Positions 8,049-17,366 are shown, counted from the stretch's first letter. The stretch: 64,000 nucleotides of DNA from Candidatus Nitricoxidivorans perseverans (GCA_030246985.1 CP107246.1:1118282-1182281), one strand, 5' to 3'. Numbers and translations: made by a program. The notes: generated by a model from the sequence alone, not told the origin.

Positions 8049-8630
8049 ATGCAAATGAACAAATGGAGTGGTTGGGCACTCACAGCGGGTGCCCTGGCGC
8101 TGTCGGCGTCCGTTCATGCCGCGCCGCCTACGCCGGCGATGCTCTCGAACGCCTGCGCCGGTTGTCACGGCACCCATGGCGGCAGCGCAGGTCCGAGCAT
8201 GCCGAGCCTGGCGAGCCAGTCGAAGACCGCCATCGTCGAGGCGATGAAGAAGTTCAAGAGCGGCGAGCGCCCGTCAACCGTCATGGGCCGTCTGTCCAAG
8301 GGCTACACGGACGCGGACTTCGTCGCCATGGGCGAGTTCTTCTCGAAGCAGAAGTTCCATCCGACCTCCCAGGCCGTCGATGCGGCCAAGGCCAAGCGCG
8401 GCGCCAGCCTGCAGGAAGCCAACTGCTCGCGCTGCCATCTGGACGAAGGCAAGGATGGCAAGGACGACACCCCGGTGATGGCCAGCCAGTGGCTGCCCTA
8501 CCTCCAGATGCAGATGGGGCTCTACCATTCCGGCGCCCGCAAGATGCCGGAGAAGATGGCCGAAAAGGTCAAGCCGCTGTCCGCTCAGGATGTGGAAGCC
8601 CTGCTCCACTTCTACGCCAGCCAGAAATAA
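8049..8630 (+). CDS. Diheme cytochrome c (c4/FccA-like)
   Basis: This 193-residue protein has a signal peptide (cleavage near residues 24-25, SVHAA) and two cytochrome c domains, each with one CxxCH (C36-H40 and C126-H130). Size and arrangement match cytochrome c4 and the diheme subunit FccA of flavocytochrome c sulfide dehydrogenase. The strong GGAGGAAGGAG Shine-Dalgarno supports the start at MQMNKW or the ATG two codons later. It is followed after 16 bases by the FccB-like gene, which is why the FccA role is favoured. Confidence 0.85.
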   Translation: MQMNKWSGWALTAGALALSASVHAAPPTPAMLSNACAGCHGTHGGSAGPSMPSLASQSKTAIVEAMKKFKSGERPSTVMGRLSKGYTDADFVAMGEFFSKQKFHPTSQAVDAAKAKRGASLQEANCSRCHLDEGKDGKDDTPVMASQWLPYLQMQMGLYHSGARKMPEKMAEKVKPLSAQDVEALLHFYASQK

Positions 8631-8646
8631 CAGGGAGGAAACAGAT

Positions 8647-9918
8647 ATGACACTGGAACGCAGAAGTTTCTTGAAACTCCTCGGCATGGGCGCAGGTGCG
8701 GGTGCCGTGGGCGCCGTCGGCCTGGCCGGCTGTGCATCGAAACCGGTTGCCGTCCACGGGAAGAAGGTGGTGGTGGTCGGCGGCGGCTACGGCGGCACCA
8801 TCGCCGCGAAATACATCCGCATGATGGACCCCACCCTCGAGGTGACCCTGATCGAGCGCAATGACCACTTCGTGTCCTGCCCGTTCTCCAACCTCGTCCT
8901 CGGCGGCATGATGCCGGACCTGAGCAAGCTGACGATCAAGTATGACAAGCTGGCCGCCAACCACGGCATCAAGGTGGTCCAGGCCGAGGTTACGGGCGTC
9001 GACCCCGTCGCCCATACCGTGACGACCAGCAAGGGCGTATTCCCCTACAGCCGCCTCGTCCTCTCGCCCGGCATCGAGTTCCGCACCGACGAGATCAAGG
9101 GCTACGACGAGAATGTCACGCCGCACGCATGGAAGGCCGGACCGCAGACCCTGCTGCTCAAGAAACAGCTCGAGGCCATGAAGCCCGGCGAGAACGTCAT
9201 CATCTCCATCCCCGTGGCGCCCTTCCGCTGCCCGCCCGGGCCTTACGAGCGGACCAGCATGATCGCCATGTTCCTGAAGGAGCATAAGCCAGGCTCCAAG
9301 GTCATCGTGCTCGACGGCAACCCGGACATCGTCTCCAAAAAGGGCCTCTTCCTGAAGGGCTGGAAGAAGCACTACGAGGGCATCGTCGACTATCGCCCGG
9401 CCAAGAAGGTGACCGAGGTCGTTCCCGGCGGGGTGCTGATCGAAGGTCTCGAGGAGGTCAAGGGCGCCGTCATCAACGTCATCCCGCCGCAGAAGGCCGG
9501 CCACATCGCCCATGTCGCGGGCGTCGTCGGCCCGGACAAGAAGTGGTGCCCGGTCAACCCGATGACGTTCGAGTCTACGATTCACAAGGACATCCATGTC
9601 ATCGGCGATTCCTCGATCGCTGGCGCCATGCCGAAGTCCGGTTACTCGGCCAACTCGGAAGCCAAGGTCTGCGCGACCAACATCGTCAACCTGATGAACG
9701 GCAGGGAGATCACGGAACTGTCCGCCATCAACACCTGTTACAGCTACCTTTCCAGGAAGGAAGCCGTCAGCGTAACGGGCGTTTATCGCGTGAACAAGGA
9801 GAAGCACGTCATCGAGCCGGTACCGGGCTCGGTCGGCGTCTCTCCCGACCTCTCCGAGACGGAAGCCGTCTATGCGGAAAGCTGGCTCAGGAACATCCTT
9901 ACCGAGATGTCGACCTGA
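8647..9918 (+). CDS. fccB: Flavocytochrome c sulfide dehydrogenase-type flavoprotein (FccB-like)
   Basis: Starting at the ATG behind an AGGGAGG box gives 423 residues. The N-terminus has a twin-arginine signal (LERRSFLKLLGMG), then an FAD-binding GGGYGG motif (near residue 45) and the FccB-typical FRCPPGPYER and WCPVNP segments that carry the redox-active cysteines. FccB oxidises sulfide in the periplasm and passes electrons to FccA-type hemes. With the preceding diheme cytochrome it forms a plausible FccAB pair. The activity (sulfide oxidation or another sulfur reaction) is inferred from family. It is the last gene of the operon, ended by a terminator. Confidence 0.88.
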   Translation: MTLERRSFLKLLGMGAGAGAVGAVGLAGCASKPVAVHGKKVVVVGGGYGGTIAAKYIRMMDPTLEVTLIERNDHFVSCPFSNLVLGGMMPDLSKLTIKYDKLAANHGIKVVQAEVTGVDPVAHTVTTSKGVFPYSRLVLSPGIEFRTDEIKGYDENVTPHAWKAGPQTLLLKKQLEAMKPGENVIISIPVAPFRCPPGPYERTSMIAMFLKEHKPGSKVIVLDGNPDIVSKKGLFLKGWKKHYEGIVDYRPAKKVTEVVPGGVLIEGLEEVKGAVINVIPPQKAGHIAHVAGVVGPDKKWCPVNPMTFESTIHKDIHVIGDSSIAGAMPKSGYSANSEAKVCATNIVNLMNGREITELSAINTCYSYLSRKEAVSVTGVYRVNKEKHVIEPVPGSVGVSPDLSETEAVYAESWLRNILTEMST

Positions 9919-9943
9919 CCTGCTGCTTCAGAAGTCGCACCCG

Positions 9944-9976
9944 AACAAACCCCGCTTCGGCGGGGTTTGTTTTTTA
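9944..9976 (+). terminator. Rho-independent terminator after fccB
   Basis: A GC-rich stem (AACAAACCCCGC / GCGGGGTTTGTT) with a TTCG loop is followed by a run of T. It closes the cytochrome/FccB operon. Its T-run overlaps the end of dut on the opposite strand. Confidence 0.9.
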
Positions 9977-10420
9977 TGCGTGCCCCGTGCTGCCGAAACC
10001 ACTCTCGCCGCGGCGGCTTTCCTCGAACGAGTCCACCACGTTGAACGCCGCCTGCACGACCGGCACGATGACCAGTTGCGCCAGGCGGTCGAGCGGATTC
10101 AGGGTAAAGGACGTCTGCCCGCGGTTCCATGTGGAGACCATCAGTTGCCCCTGGTAGTCGGAATCGATCAGTCCGACAAGATTCCCGAGCACGATGCCAT
10201 GCTTGTGGCCCAGGCCCGACCTCGGCAGGATCATCGCGGCGTATCCCGGATCGGCCAGGTGGATGGCCATGCCGGTGGGGATCAGGTGGGTCTCGCCCGG
10301 ATGGATCGCGAGCGGCGCGTCGATGCAGGCGCGCAGGTCCAGCCCGGCGGAGCCAGGCGTGGCGTAGTGCGGCAGACCATCCGCCAGGCGAGGGTCGAGT
10401 ATCTTTACGTCGATGCGCAT
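9974..10420 (-). CDS. dut: dUTP diphosphatase
   Basis: This 148-residue protein has the trimeric dUTPase motifs in order: GSAGLDLRA (motif 1), [15 protein letters not shown] (motif 2), [11 protein letters not shown] (motif 3), [10 protein letters not shown] (motif 4) and the C-terminal glycine-rich ESGFGSTG (motif 5). It converts dUTP to dUMP, limiting uracil in DNA. It overlaps the 3' end of coaBC by 16 bases, the conserved coaBC-dut arrangement. Confidence 0.97.
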   Translation of the reverse strand: MRIDVKILDPRLADGLPHYATPGSAGLDLRACIDAPLAIHPGETHLIPTGMAIHLADPGYAAMILPRSGLGHKHGIVLGNLVGLIDSDYQGQLMVSTWNRGQTSFTLNPLDRLAQLVIVPVVQAAFNVVDSFEESRRGESGFGSTGHA

Positions 10421-11595
10421 AGCCGCTCCGAAACGGCCTTCACGATGGCCCGTGCAATGGCAAGTTTGTCGCCTGGCGGCAGCGGATGGGCGCCGGCCTC
10501 GTCGAACAGGGTGACCACGTTCGTATCGCCGCCCAGGCCGTCCCGCACGAGGTTGCCTACCACCAGCGACAGCCGTTTGGCCGCCCGCTTGGCCTCCCCG
10601 AATTTCTCCAGGTTTTCGGACTCCGCCGCGAAGCCCACGCAGAACGGCGCGGCGGGCAATGCCGCCACCTCGGCGAGGATGTCCGGATTGGGCACAAGGT
10701 CGAGGCTCATCGCCTGGCCAGTCTTCTTGATCTTGTGTTCCATCGCCGCCGCCGGCCGGTAGTCGGCCACGGCCGCGACCGCGATGAAGACGTCGCTGTC
10801 GGCCACGCCGCGCAACACAGCGTCGCGCATCTCTCTCGCGCTCGTCACGTCGATGCGCGCCACATGGCGCGGCGTGGCGAGGCTCACGGGGCCGGCCACC
10901 AGCGTTACCTCGGCACCGGCCTCGGCGCAGGCGCGGGCCAGCGCAAAGCCCATCTTCCCGGAACTCGCGTTGGTCAGCCCGCGCACGGGATCGAGCGCCT
11001 CGAAGGTCGGTCCGGCCGTCAGCATCACCCGTTTCCCGGCGAGAAGCTTCGACTGGAACGATGCGACCAGTTCGTCAAGGATTTCCGCCGCCTCCAGCAT
11101 GCGCCCCTCGCCCGTTTCGCCGCAGGCCTGTCCGCCCGAAGCCGGCCCCAGGACATGAACGCCGTCCGCAACCAGTTGCGCCACGTTCCGGCGCGTCGCC
11201 GGTTTGTCCCACATCTCGCGGTTCATCGCGGGCGCAACCAGCAGCGGGCAATCCCGCGCCAGGCACAGCGTGGAGAGCAGATCGGATGCCGCACCATGGG
11301 CGAGCTTCGCCATGAAGTCGGCCGTCGCGGGCGCAACGAGCACGGCGTCGGCGCCGCGAACGAGATCGATGTGGGCCATGCCGCGCCCCTGCTCGTCCCA
11401 CAAGTCACGCCAGACGGCGCGCCCGGTCAGCGCCTGGAAGGTCGCCGCGCCGACGAAATGCTCCGCGGCCCGTGTGAGCGCGACGTCGACCGCGCAGCCC
11501 GCCTTCGCAAGCAGGCGCGCGAGCTCGGCCGCCTTGTAGGCCGCGATGCCGCCCGTAACGCCGAGCACGATGCGCTTTCCCTGCAATTCATTCAT
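10405..11595 (-). CDS. coaBC: Bifunctional phosphopantothenoylcysteine decarboxylase/synthetase
   Basis: This 396-residue protein has an N-terminal CoaC flavin decarboxylase domain ([11 protein letters not shown], the PAMNREMW substrate clamp, [15 protein letters not shown]) and a C-terminal CoaB synthetase domain ([25 protein letters not shown]). It catalyses two steps of coenzyme A synthesis from 4'-phosphopantothenate, the pathway that panB/C/D, found elsewhere in this window, feeds. It is divergent from radC and overlaps dut. Confidence 0.97.
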   Translation of the reverse strand: MNELQGKRIVLGVTGGIAAYKAAELARLLAKAGCAVDVALTRAAEHFVGAATFQALTGRAVWRDLWDEQGRGMAHIDLVRGADAVLVAPATADFMAKLAHGAASDLLSTLCLARDCPLLVAPAMNREMWDKPATRRNVAQLVADGVHVLGPASGGQACGETGEGRMLEAAEILDELVASFQSKLLAGKRVMLTAGPTFEALDPVRGLTNASSGKMGFALARACAEAGAEVTLVAGPVSLATPRHVARIDVTSAREMRDAVLRGVADSDVFIAVAAVADYRPAAAMEHKIKKTGQAMSLDLVPNPDILAEVAALPAAPFCVGFAAESENLEKFGEAKRAAKRLSLVVGNLVRDGLGGDTNVVTLFDEAGAHPLPPGDKLAIARAIVKAVSERLCAST

Positions 11596-11638
11596 GACAG
11601 ATAGAATCGGGTTGCTTGACGATGGAGGATTCTAACTC

Positions 11639-12316
11639 ATGGCAATCACCGACTGGCCCGAGGGCGAGCGCCCGCGCGAGCGGCTGCTGAAGCTGGGATC
11701 GCAGGCCCTCTCCGACGCCGAGCTGCTGGCGATCTTCCTGCGCGTAGGCGTCAGGGGACAAAGCGCCGTCGACCTGGCGCGCACGCTGCTCGACGAATTC
11801 GGATCGCTGACATGCCTGTTCGCCGCTGACCGGCAAAGATTTTCAAAGATTCGCGGTATGGGCGACGCCAAGTACACCCAGCTTCAGGCCGTGCTGGAGA
11901 TGGCGCGTCGCGCGCTCTCCGAGGCCATGCAGGCCCGCGACGCCCTCTCCGCGCCCGCGGCGGTGCGCGACTGGCTGCGGCTGCGGCTCTCCGGGCTGCC
12001 CCATGAAGTCTTCGGCGCCCTCTGGCTGGACGCGCAGAACCGCCTGATCGAATACGAGGAACTCTTCCGCGGCACGCTCACGCAAACCTCCGTCTATCCG
12101 CGGGAGGTGGTCAGGAAAGCGATCACCCGCAATGCCGCGGCCGTCATCCTCGCCCACAACCATCCGTCCGGACTGGCGGAGCCAAGCCGGGCGGACGAAA
12201 TGCTCACGCGTTCTCTCAGGGAGGCCCTGGCGCTTGTGGATGTGAAGCTGCTCGATCATTTCATCGTCGCCGGCAATGCGCCACCCCTCTCTTTCGCCGA
12301 GCGGGGGCTGCTGTAA
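11639..12316 (+). CDS. radC: RadC family JAB-domain protein
   Basis: This 225-residue protein has an N-terminal helix-hairpin-helix region ([20 protein letters not shown]) and the C-terminal JAB/MPN+ metal motif [14 protein letters not shown] (HxH-x7-S-x2-D). A GGAGG box lies 10 bases upstream of the ATG. Despite its name the family has no proven role in repair. Chromosomal copies are conserved between coaBC and rpmB-rpmG, exactly as here. It is divergent from coaBC with a 43-base gap. Confidence 0.95.
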   Translation: MAITDWPEGERPRERLLKLGSQALSDAELLAIFLRVGVRGQSAVDLARTLLDEFGSLTCLFAADRQRFSKIRGMGDAKYTQLQAVLEMARRALSEAMQARDALSAPAAVRDWLRLRLSGLPHEVFGALWLDAQNRLIEYEELFRGTLTQTSVYPREVVRKAITRNAAAVILAHNHPSGLAEPSRADEMLTRSLREALALVDVKLLDHFIVAGNAPPLSFAERGLL

Positions 12317-12399
12317 TCCGGCCAATCAGAAATGAGGCAACAACATGAAATTTCGGGTAGAATGCGCGGCTCTTCCGAAACCGAATTCTGGAGCAACAC

Positions 12400-12636
12400 A
12401 TGTCCCGCGTCTGCCAAGTGACGGGTAAAGCCCCGATGGTCGGGAACCACGTTTCCCACGCCAACAACAAGACCAAGCGCCGCTACCTGCCGAATCTGCA
12501 ATCGCGCCGCTTCTGGATCGAGTCTCAAAACCGCTGGATCCGGCTGCGCGTTTCCAACGCCGGCCTGCGCACCATCGACAAGAAGGGCATCGACGTCGTT
12601 CTCGCCGAGCTGCGCGAACGCGGCGAGGCCATCTAA
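12400..12636 (+). CDS. rpmB: 50S ribosomal protein L28
   Basis: This 78-residue protein has the L28 signature [20 protein letters not shown] followed by [13 protein letters not shown]. It is a structural protein of the large ribosomal subunit. It is followed 12 bases later by rpmG, the usual operon. A TAGAAT hexamer at about 12358-12363, ahead of the start, may be the -10 element, but no clear -35 is visible. Confidence 0.98.
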   Translation: MSRVCQVTGKAPMVGNHVSHANNKTKRRYLPNLQSRRFWIESQNRWIRLRVSNAGLRTIDKKGIDVVLAELRERGEAI

Positions 12637-12648
12637 AGGAGAAGCATC

Positions 12649-12816
12649 ATGGCCAAGGGCGGTCGCGAAAAAATCAAACTCGAATCCACGGCCGGCACCG
12701 GCCATTTCTACACCACCAGCAAGAACAAGCGCACGACGCCGGAAAAGCTGGAATTCATGAAGTTCGACCCCAAGGCGCGCAAGCACGTCCTGTACAAGGA
12801 AGTGAAACTAAAATAA
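12649..12816 (+). CDS. rpmG: 50S ribosomal protein L33
   Basis: This 55-residue protein begins [20 protein letters not shown] and ends with the L33 segment [20 protein letters not shown]. It has an AAAGGAGAAG Shine-Dalgarno right after the rpmB stop. It lacks the zinc-binding CxxC pairs, so it is the C-minus (zinc-independent) form common in proteobacteria. It is the last gene before a strong terminator. Confidence 0.98.
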   Translation: MAKGGREKIKLESTAGTGHFYTTSKNKRTTPEKLEFMKFDPKARKHVLYKEVKLK

Positions 12817-12834
12817 AAGTGCCGTTCCAAGAAG

Positions 12835-12863
12835 AACCCGCCGCGCTCCGGCGGGTTTTTTTA
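12835..12863 (+). terminator. Rho-independent terminator after rpmG
   Basis: The stem CCCGCC...GGCGGG with a short GC loop is followed by seven T. It ends the rpmB-rpmG operon and lies against the 3' end of the convergent hypothetical gene. Confidence 0.9.
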
Positions 12864-13748
12864 CGTCCTGACCAGCCCCACGGCGGCGCAGGCGTTGAGG
12901 AAGTCGATCACCTCGCCCACTGGTCGGTCGGCCACGACGGACCAGTGGGCCACGGATTCCCGCTGGTCGAGCATGGCCCCGGCCAGCCGCGGATGCCAGT
13001 CGAGATGGGGCAGCGTCTTGAAATCGGGCGGCCTCTTCAGGCCGAGGGCCGCCGCCCGCGCGATCTCCCTCGACGGGCGCCCGGCGGAGGCGCCCAGAAT
13101 CCCCCAGAATCGTACCGCCGGATAGGGGTGGGCCGGATAACGGCGGCACTCGGCAAGCTTGGCCGCGCTGCCATCCGTCGATAGCAGGCAGGCGGCGACA
13201 TCCACCCGCCAGGGATCCTGGCGGGTAAACCAGGAGGGATCGGCATGCGCGCTGCGGACGCCGGCATGGATATCCAGCAACAGCGGTGGCGCGTCGGGTG
13301 CGGCGACCAGTAACGGCTGATCGATGAGCAGGCGGGGCAGCAAGGCATGGATGGCGCCCGCCAGGCAGCGGTCCGGCTCGAAAATTTCAACTGCCGGCGG
13401 CGGTTCCGAGGCGGGCGCGGGGGGAGCGGCAGCCGGCCGGACGCGGGTCAATATCTGGGATAGCTCGCTGGCGCGCGGCGGGCAGTGGCCGATGACCTCG
13501 ACGCCCTCCGGCGGCGCCTCGCCGCGGGAACAGCAATAGACGAGCAGGACGCGCGGAGTCAGCTCGGCGACCAAGGCGTCGATGCGCGCCTTCGGCAAGT
13601 GTCCCAGAAAGGCCACCTGGGCCTGGGCCGGGTCTTCGACATGCTGCCACGAGGCGCCCTTGGAGCCCGTGACGAGGTTGATCAAGGACTTCAGTACCGT
13701 CAGATCCTTGGCTTCAATGCCGACGGTCGCTATCCGGAACTGTTCCAT
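12861..13748 (-). CDS. Conserved-looking hypothetical protein, possible degenerate receiver plus C-terminal helical domain
   Basis: I do not recognise this gene. The start MEQFRIATVGIEAKD is preferred over a longer upstream frame because a strong GGAGGGGAAAG box precedes it, giving 295 residues. The first ~110 residues alternate strands and helices like a receiver fold but have no phospho-acceptor context. A Pro/Ala-rich linker follows (PAAAPPAPASEPPPA). The C-terminal 50 residues (DQRESVAHWSVVADRPVGEV...) look like a small winged-helix. There is no signal peptide or membrane segment. It is a single gene convergent with rpmG. Confidence 0.6.
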   Translation of the reverse strand: MEQFRIATVGIEAKDLTVLKSLINLVTGSKGASWQHVEDPAQAQVAFLGHLPKARIDALVAELTPRVLLVYCCSRGEAPPEGVEVIGHCPPRASELSQILTRVRPAAAPPAPASEPPPAVEIFEPDRCLAGAIHALLPRLLIDQPLLVAAPDAPPLLLDIHAGVRSAHADPSWFTRQDPWRVDVAACLLSTDGSAAKLAECRRYPAHPYPAVRFWGILGASAGRPSREIARAAALGLKRPPDFKTLPHLDWHPRLAGAMLDQRESVAHWSVVADRPVGEVIDFLNACAAVGLVRT

Positions 13749-13871
13749 ACTTTCCCCTCCGTGTTCCCCGTTTCGCAGGCGCAGCGGGTGCTCGTTGGAA
13801 CCAATCTTCGTCATAGCGAGCAAGCCCGGATTCTAAGCGGAAACGGGTTGGGGAGAAAGCTGATGTCTGCG

Positions 13872-14447
13872 TCAGCGAGCGTCGATGGGCGTGCCGTACG
13901 GAACGGCCTCGTCGCGGTGTCGCCGCCAGTTGTCGAGATAGGCGCGGGCCAGCGGGACGTTGCCGCGAAAGATGAGCATGTTCTCGGAATTCCTCGCCTG
14001 GGCCGAGTAGGTGAAATTGTAACTGCCGGTGACCACCGTCGGCGCCGAACCTTCGCCATCGACGATCATGACCTTGCTGTGGGCGGAGGCATAGCGCACC
14101 TCGAACCAGATCGGGATGCCGCTGTCGTGCAGCGGGTCGATCAGGCTGTTCCGGTTCTCGACCGACTGCTTGTGATCGGCCAGCACCTCGACTTTGACGC
14201 CGCGCCTTTTCGCTTCGCCCAGCGCCCAGCCGATGTTGCGGCTTGTGAAGCTGAAGGCCTGGACGTGGATACTCTGCCTTGCCTGACCGATCACCCGCAG
14301 CAGGGCGCCCTCGGCGTCGTCCCAGGGCGTAAACAGAACCTCCACCGTGCCGGCCGCCGGCAGCGGCCCGGCTGCCCGCGCACCGGGTGCGCCACCCCAG
14401 ACGCCCAGCATGAGCAGCGTCAGCAGGAGGGCGGCGGCCTTCCTCAT
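13872..14447 (-). CDS. Secreted phospholipase D-family nuclease (single HKD)
   Basis: This 191-residue protein has a signal peptide (MRKAAALLLTLLMLGVWGG, cleavage near ARA) and one HKD motif (AHSKVMIVDGEGSAP followed by GSYNFT). Length and single-motif layout match the Nuc/endonuclease branch of the PLD superfamily, which works as a dimer and degrades nucleic acid in the periplasm. Its start overlaps the rsmB stop by 4 bases, placing it last in the dedA-purN-rsmB operon. Confidence 0.85.
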   Translation of the reverse strand: MRKAAALLLTLLMLGVWGGAPGARAAGPLPAAGTVEVLFTPWDDAEGALLRVIGQARQSIHVQAFSFTSRNIGWALGEAKRRGVKVEVLADHKQSVENRNSLIDPLHDSGIPIWFEVRYASAHSKVMIVDGEGSAPTVVTGSYNFTYSAQARNSENMLIFRGNVPLARAYLDNWRRHRDEAVPYGTPIDAR

Positions 14448-15721
14448 TTCTTGCGCTCCAACACCGCCGCATAGAAGCCGTCGGTGCCGTGCACATGGGG
14501 CAGCAGGCGCAGGTCGTCATTCGACTGCGATTGCGGAGCGCAGCCGATGCCCTGCCCTTCGAGCACGCCAGCCGCCGGAATGCGCGCGAATTCGCCGTGG
14601 CCGGCGAGGAATGCGTCGACGACGGCCTCGTTCTCCTCGGACAACAGGGAGCAGGTGGCGTAGACGAGCCGGCCGCCGGGCTTCACGAGGCGCGACGCGC
14701 CGGCCAGGATGTCGGCCTGTTTGCGGGTCAGCTCCGCCACGCTCTCCGGCGTCTGCCGCCACTTGAGGTCGGGGTTGCGCCGCAGCGTGCCCAACCCCGA
14801 ACAGGGCGCATCGACAAGCACGCGGTCGACCTTGCCGGCCAGCCGTTTCACCCGGCTGTCGTTCTCGCTGGCGATGCAGGCCGGATGGACATTGGAAAGG
14901 CCTGAGCGGGCGACGCGCGGCTTGAGCTTCGCCAGCCGCTTGTCCGACACGTCGAAGGCGTAGAGCCGGCCCGTGGAGCGCATCAGCGCGCCCAGCAGCA
15001 GCGTCTTGCCGCCGGCGCCGGCGCAGAAATCCGCCACCATCTCGCCGCGTCTGGGCGCCAGCAGGTAGCCGAGCAACTGGCTGCCCTCGTCCTGCACCTC
15101 GATCCGGCCTTCGAGATAGAGGTGGTGCCGGGCCAGATGGGGCTTGCCCTTGAGCCGGATGCCGGAGGGCGCGTAACGGCAGGGCGCGGCCTCGATGCCT
15201 TCCCGCGCGAACTGCGCCAGGATCTCCTCGCGCGTCGCCTTCAGCGCATTGACGCGGATGTCCAGCGGCGCGGGCTGGTTGAGGCCGCGTGCGAGCGCCA
15301 GCAGTTCGGCGCTCGGCATCCGCGCCGCCAGCCGCTCGCACAGCCAGTCCGGCAGATCCGTCTGCTCGGCGAGTGTCCCTTGTTCGGCGGGTTCCTGGCG
15401 CGCCTTGAACTCGGCAAGCCAGTCGCGCTCGCCCAGTGTCAGCGATTCCGACAGCTGGCGCGGATTGATGCCCATGAGGCGCACCAGCGCGGCCAGCACG
15501 AATTTCCGCGGCGTCGCGCCGCTGCCGGCCAGCCGCTCCAGCAATCGCTTGCGGCGCAGCACGGCATAGGCGGTTTCGGCGATGAAGGCGCGCTCGCGGC
15601 TGCCCGTCCGATGCGCCTTGAACCAGGCGGAGAGGGCGCTATCGGCGGGCTGGGCGAACTTCAGGAGTTCCCGGACGACCGCCGCCGCGTCGTCGATTAG
15701 GTCTGTCGTGATGGGCATCAT
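14444..15721 (-). CDS. rsmB: 16S rRNA m5C methyltransferase RsmB/Fmu family
   Basis: Starting at the ATG that overlaps the upstream stop (ATGA at 15718-15721) gives 425 residues. The N-terminal half is a NusB/RsmB-like helical domain. The C-terminal half is a SAM-dependent methyltransferase (FCAGAGGKTLLLGAL, then the DAPCSGLGTLRRNPD and VYATCSLLSEEN motifs with the two conserved cysteines). It methylates a cytosine in rRNA; the exact target (C967 in E. coli) is inferred. A longer upstream frame is an artefact of the GC-rich DNA. Confidence 0.9.
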   Translation of the reverse strand: MMPITTDLIDDAAAVVRELLKFAQPADSALSAWFKAHRTGSRERAFIAETAYAVLRRKRLLERLAGSGATPRKFVLAALVRLMGINPRQLSESLTLGERDWLAEFKARQEPAEQGTLAEQTDLPDWLCERLAARMPSAELLALARGLNQPAPLDIRVNALKATREEILAQFAREGIEAAPCRYAPSGIRLKGKPHLARHHLYLEGRIEVQDEGSQLLGYLLAPRRGEMVADFCAGAGGKTLLLGALMRSTGRLYAFDVSDKRLAKLKPRVARSGLSNVHPACIASENDSRVKRLAGKVDRVLVDAPCSGLGTLRRNPDLKWRQTPESVAELTRKQADILAGASRLVKPGGRLVYATCSLLSEENEAVVDAFLAGHGEFARIPAAGVLEGQGIGCAPQSQSNDDLRLLPHVHGTDGFYAAVLERKK

Positions 15722-16725
15722 GGATCGAGTTCCAGTTTGTCGGCGACCTGATCGTAGGTGTCGCCCTTGCGGTCCGTGTGGCGGATCTTCACCGGCAGGC
15801 CGCCGTGGGCCGGCGCGAGCCAGACCTCGGTGGATTCGACGGCATTGTCGCCTGCGCGGGCGCGCAGATGCAGCGTGGCCACGGGGCCGGCGGGCAGGTC
15901 CAGCGTTTCCTCGCCGATCCATTCAAAGGTCGAGCGGCCGATGCGGGACGTGGTCGCCACCGGGATTTCCGTCGTCCGGCGACCCCCCCGCCAAGCCAGC
16001 TGGTAGAACACCGACAGCATGTCCTGGGCACCGGGAGGGAGGATGCCCTCGCCGCGCCCGCCGGCGAAGGCCGCCCGGTTGTTCTCCCAGTCGAAGGAGA
16101 CCGTTTCCGCCTCGCGGCCCTCGCGCTGGTCGCGGAAGGTGCGCGGGCGCAGGCCGTCGGCGGTGATGTCGCCCTCGCTCGACTGGCTGCGTGTCCTGCC
16201 GCGCAACGCGGCCAGGCCCTTCGGCTCCGCAGTCGAGCGCAGGAAGTAGCGGCCCGCCTCCAGCCGCCACTCGTGGATCGCCTCGCCGATCATGAAGCCG
16301 TTCTCGCCGTAGTAGACGATGTAGCGGATGCGGCCCGTCGCAGCACCCGCTGCCCAGGGCGGCACGGGCACGGGCGGGGGTGGAGGCGGAGGCTCGGCGA
16401 CAGGTTCACTGGTCGCCGGCGCCTCGACGGGATTCGCCAGAGGCGGCTCGACCGCCGGCGCAGACGCCTCGGGCACGGGCGCCACGGCTTCCGGCGCCGG
16501 GGCGGCGGCAATCGGCGGTGGCGCCGAGGGATTCCTGCGCGGACGCGGCGATGGACGCAAATTCGGGCGCTCGCGCGGAACCACCGCAGGGGCGGGTGGC
16601 GGCGCCAGGTGCGCCTCGATGGCGGCGGGCTCCGGATCGGACAGGCCGGGCAGTTCCCAGCCCGGCATGGAGACCGCCGTCGCGTGCAGTAGCGCGGAAA
16701 TCGCAAGCGCGATGGCGATCGGCAT
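15718..16725 (-). CDS. DUF3108-family protein with proline-rich linker
   Basis: This 335-residue protein has an N-terminal hydrophobic signal/anchor (MPIAIALAISALLHATAV), a long Pro/Ala-rich linker (about residues 30-135, including EPPPPPPPVPVPPW) and a C-terminal DUF3108 domain (from RIRYIVYYGENGFMIGEAIHEW to the end). DUF3108 proteins are periplasmic with unknown function and lie beside purN in many betaproteobacteria. The start is 2 bases after the purN stop and the stop overlaps rsmB. The linker suggests it spans periplasm or peptidoglycan, an inference. Confidence 0.82.
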   Translation of the reverse strand: MPIAIALAISALLHATAVSMPGWELPGLSDPEPAAIEAHLAPPPAPAVVPRERPNLRPSPRPRRNPSAPPPIAAAPAPEAVAPVPEASAPAVEPPLANPVEAPATSEPVAEPPPPPPPVPVPPWAAGAATGRIRYIVYYGENGFMIGEAIHEWRLEAGRYFLRSTAEPKGLAALRGRTRSQSSEGDITADGLRPRTFRDQREGREAETVSFDWENNRAAFAGGRGEGILPPGAQDMLSVFYQLAWRGGRRTTEIPVATTSRIGRSTFEWIGEETLDLPAGPVATLHLRARAGDNAVESTEVWLAPAHGGLPVKIRHTDRKGDTYDQVADKLELDP

Positions 16726-16727
16726 AT

Positions 16728-17366
16728 TCAGCCACGGGGGGCCAGCAGCGATTCCCCGGCATGGTCCGCCGTCTCGCCCGAAAGCCGCACCCGGCCGCCC
16801 TCGAGCGTCAGCCGGCCTTCCAGGAACCAGCGCACGGCGCGAGGGTAGATCATATGCTCCTGAGCCAGCACTCGCGCCGCCAGCGCGTCTTCCGTGTCGC
16901 CGGCGCACACCGGCACGGCGGCCTGGATGACCATGGGCCCCGCGTCGAGCGAGGGCGTGACGAAATGCACCGTGCAGCCGTGGATCCTCACCCCCGCCGC
17001 CAGGGCGCTCGCATGCGTGTGCAGGCCGGGGAAGGCGGGCAGCAGCGAGGGGTGGATGTTGAGCATGCGTCCCTCGAAACTGCGCACGAAAGCGTCGCCC
17101 AGCACGCGCATGAAGCCGGCCAGCATCACGAGGTCGGGGCTGTGACGCTCGATCTCCGCCGCCAGGGCGGCGTCGAATGCGTCGCGGCTTCCGAAGGCCT
17201 TGTGGTCGACGACCGAGACGGGCACGCCGCGCGCCGAGGCCCAATTGAGGCCCGCGGCGTCGGGCCGGTTGCTGATGACCGCAGCGCAGCGGCCGGGCAG
17301 ATCGGCCTCCAGCAGCGAGCGCATGTTGCTGCCGCGGCCGGAGATGAGGATGACGTAATTTTTCAT
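16728..17366 (-). CDS. purN: Phosphoribosylglycinamide formyltransferase 1
   Basis: This 212-residue protein has the GART motifs: the N-terminal phosphate-binding ISGRGSNMRSLL, the catalytic NIHPSLLPAFPGLHTH, and the HFVTPSLDAGPMVIQ region with the catalytic aspartate. It transfers a formyl group from 10-formyl-THF in purine synthesis. The start overlaps the upstream lipoprotein stop by 4 bases. purM, another purine gene, lies 5 kb away in a separate unit. Confidence 0.96.
   Translation of the reverse strand: MKNYVILISGRGSNMRSLLEADLPGRCAAVISNRPDAAGLNWASARGVPVSVVDHKAFGSRDAFDAALAAEIERHSPDLVMLAGFMRVLGDAFVRSFEGRMLNIHPSLLPAFPGLHTHASALAAGVRIHGCTVHFVTPSLDAGPMVIQAAVPVCAGDTEDALAARVLAQEHMIYPRAVRWFLEGRLTLEGGRVRLSGETADHAGESLLAPRG

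Noticed and set aside
6720-9807. Long minus-strand frames opposite the cytochrome/FccB operon
   Set aside because: The plus strand encodes CxxCH and FAD motifs with good ribosome-binding sites; the minus frames have neither.
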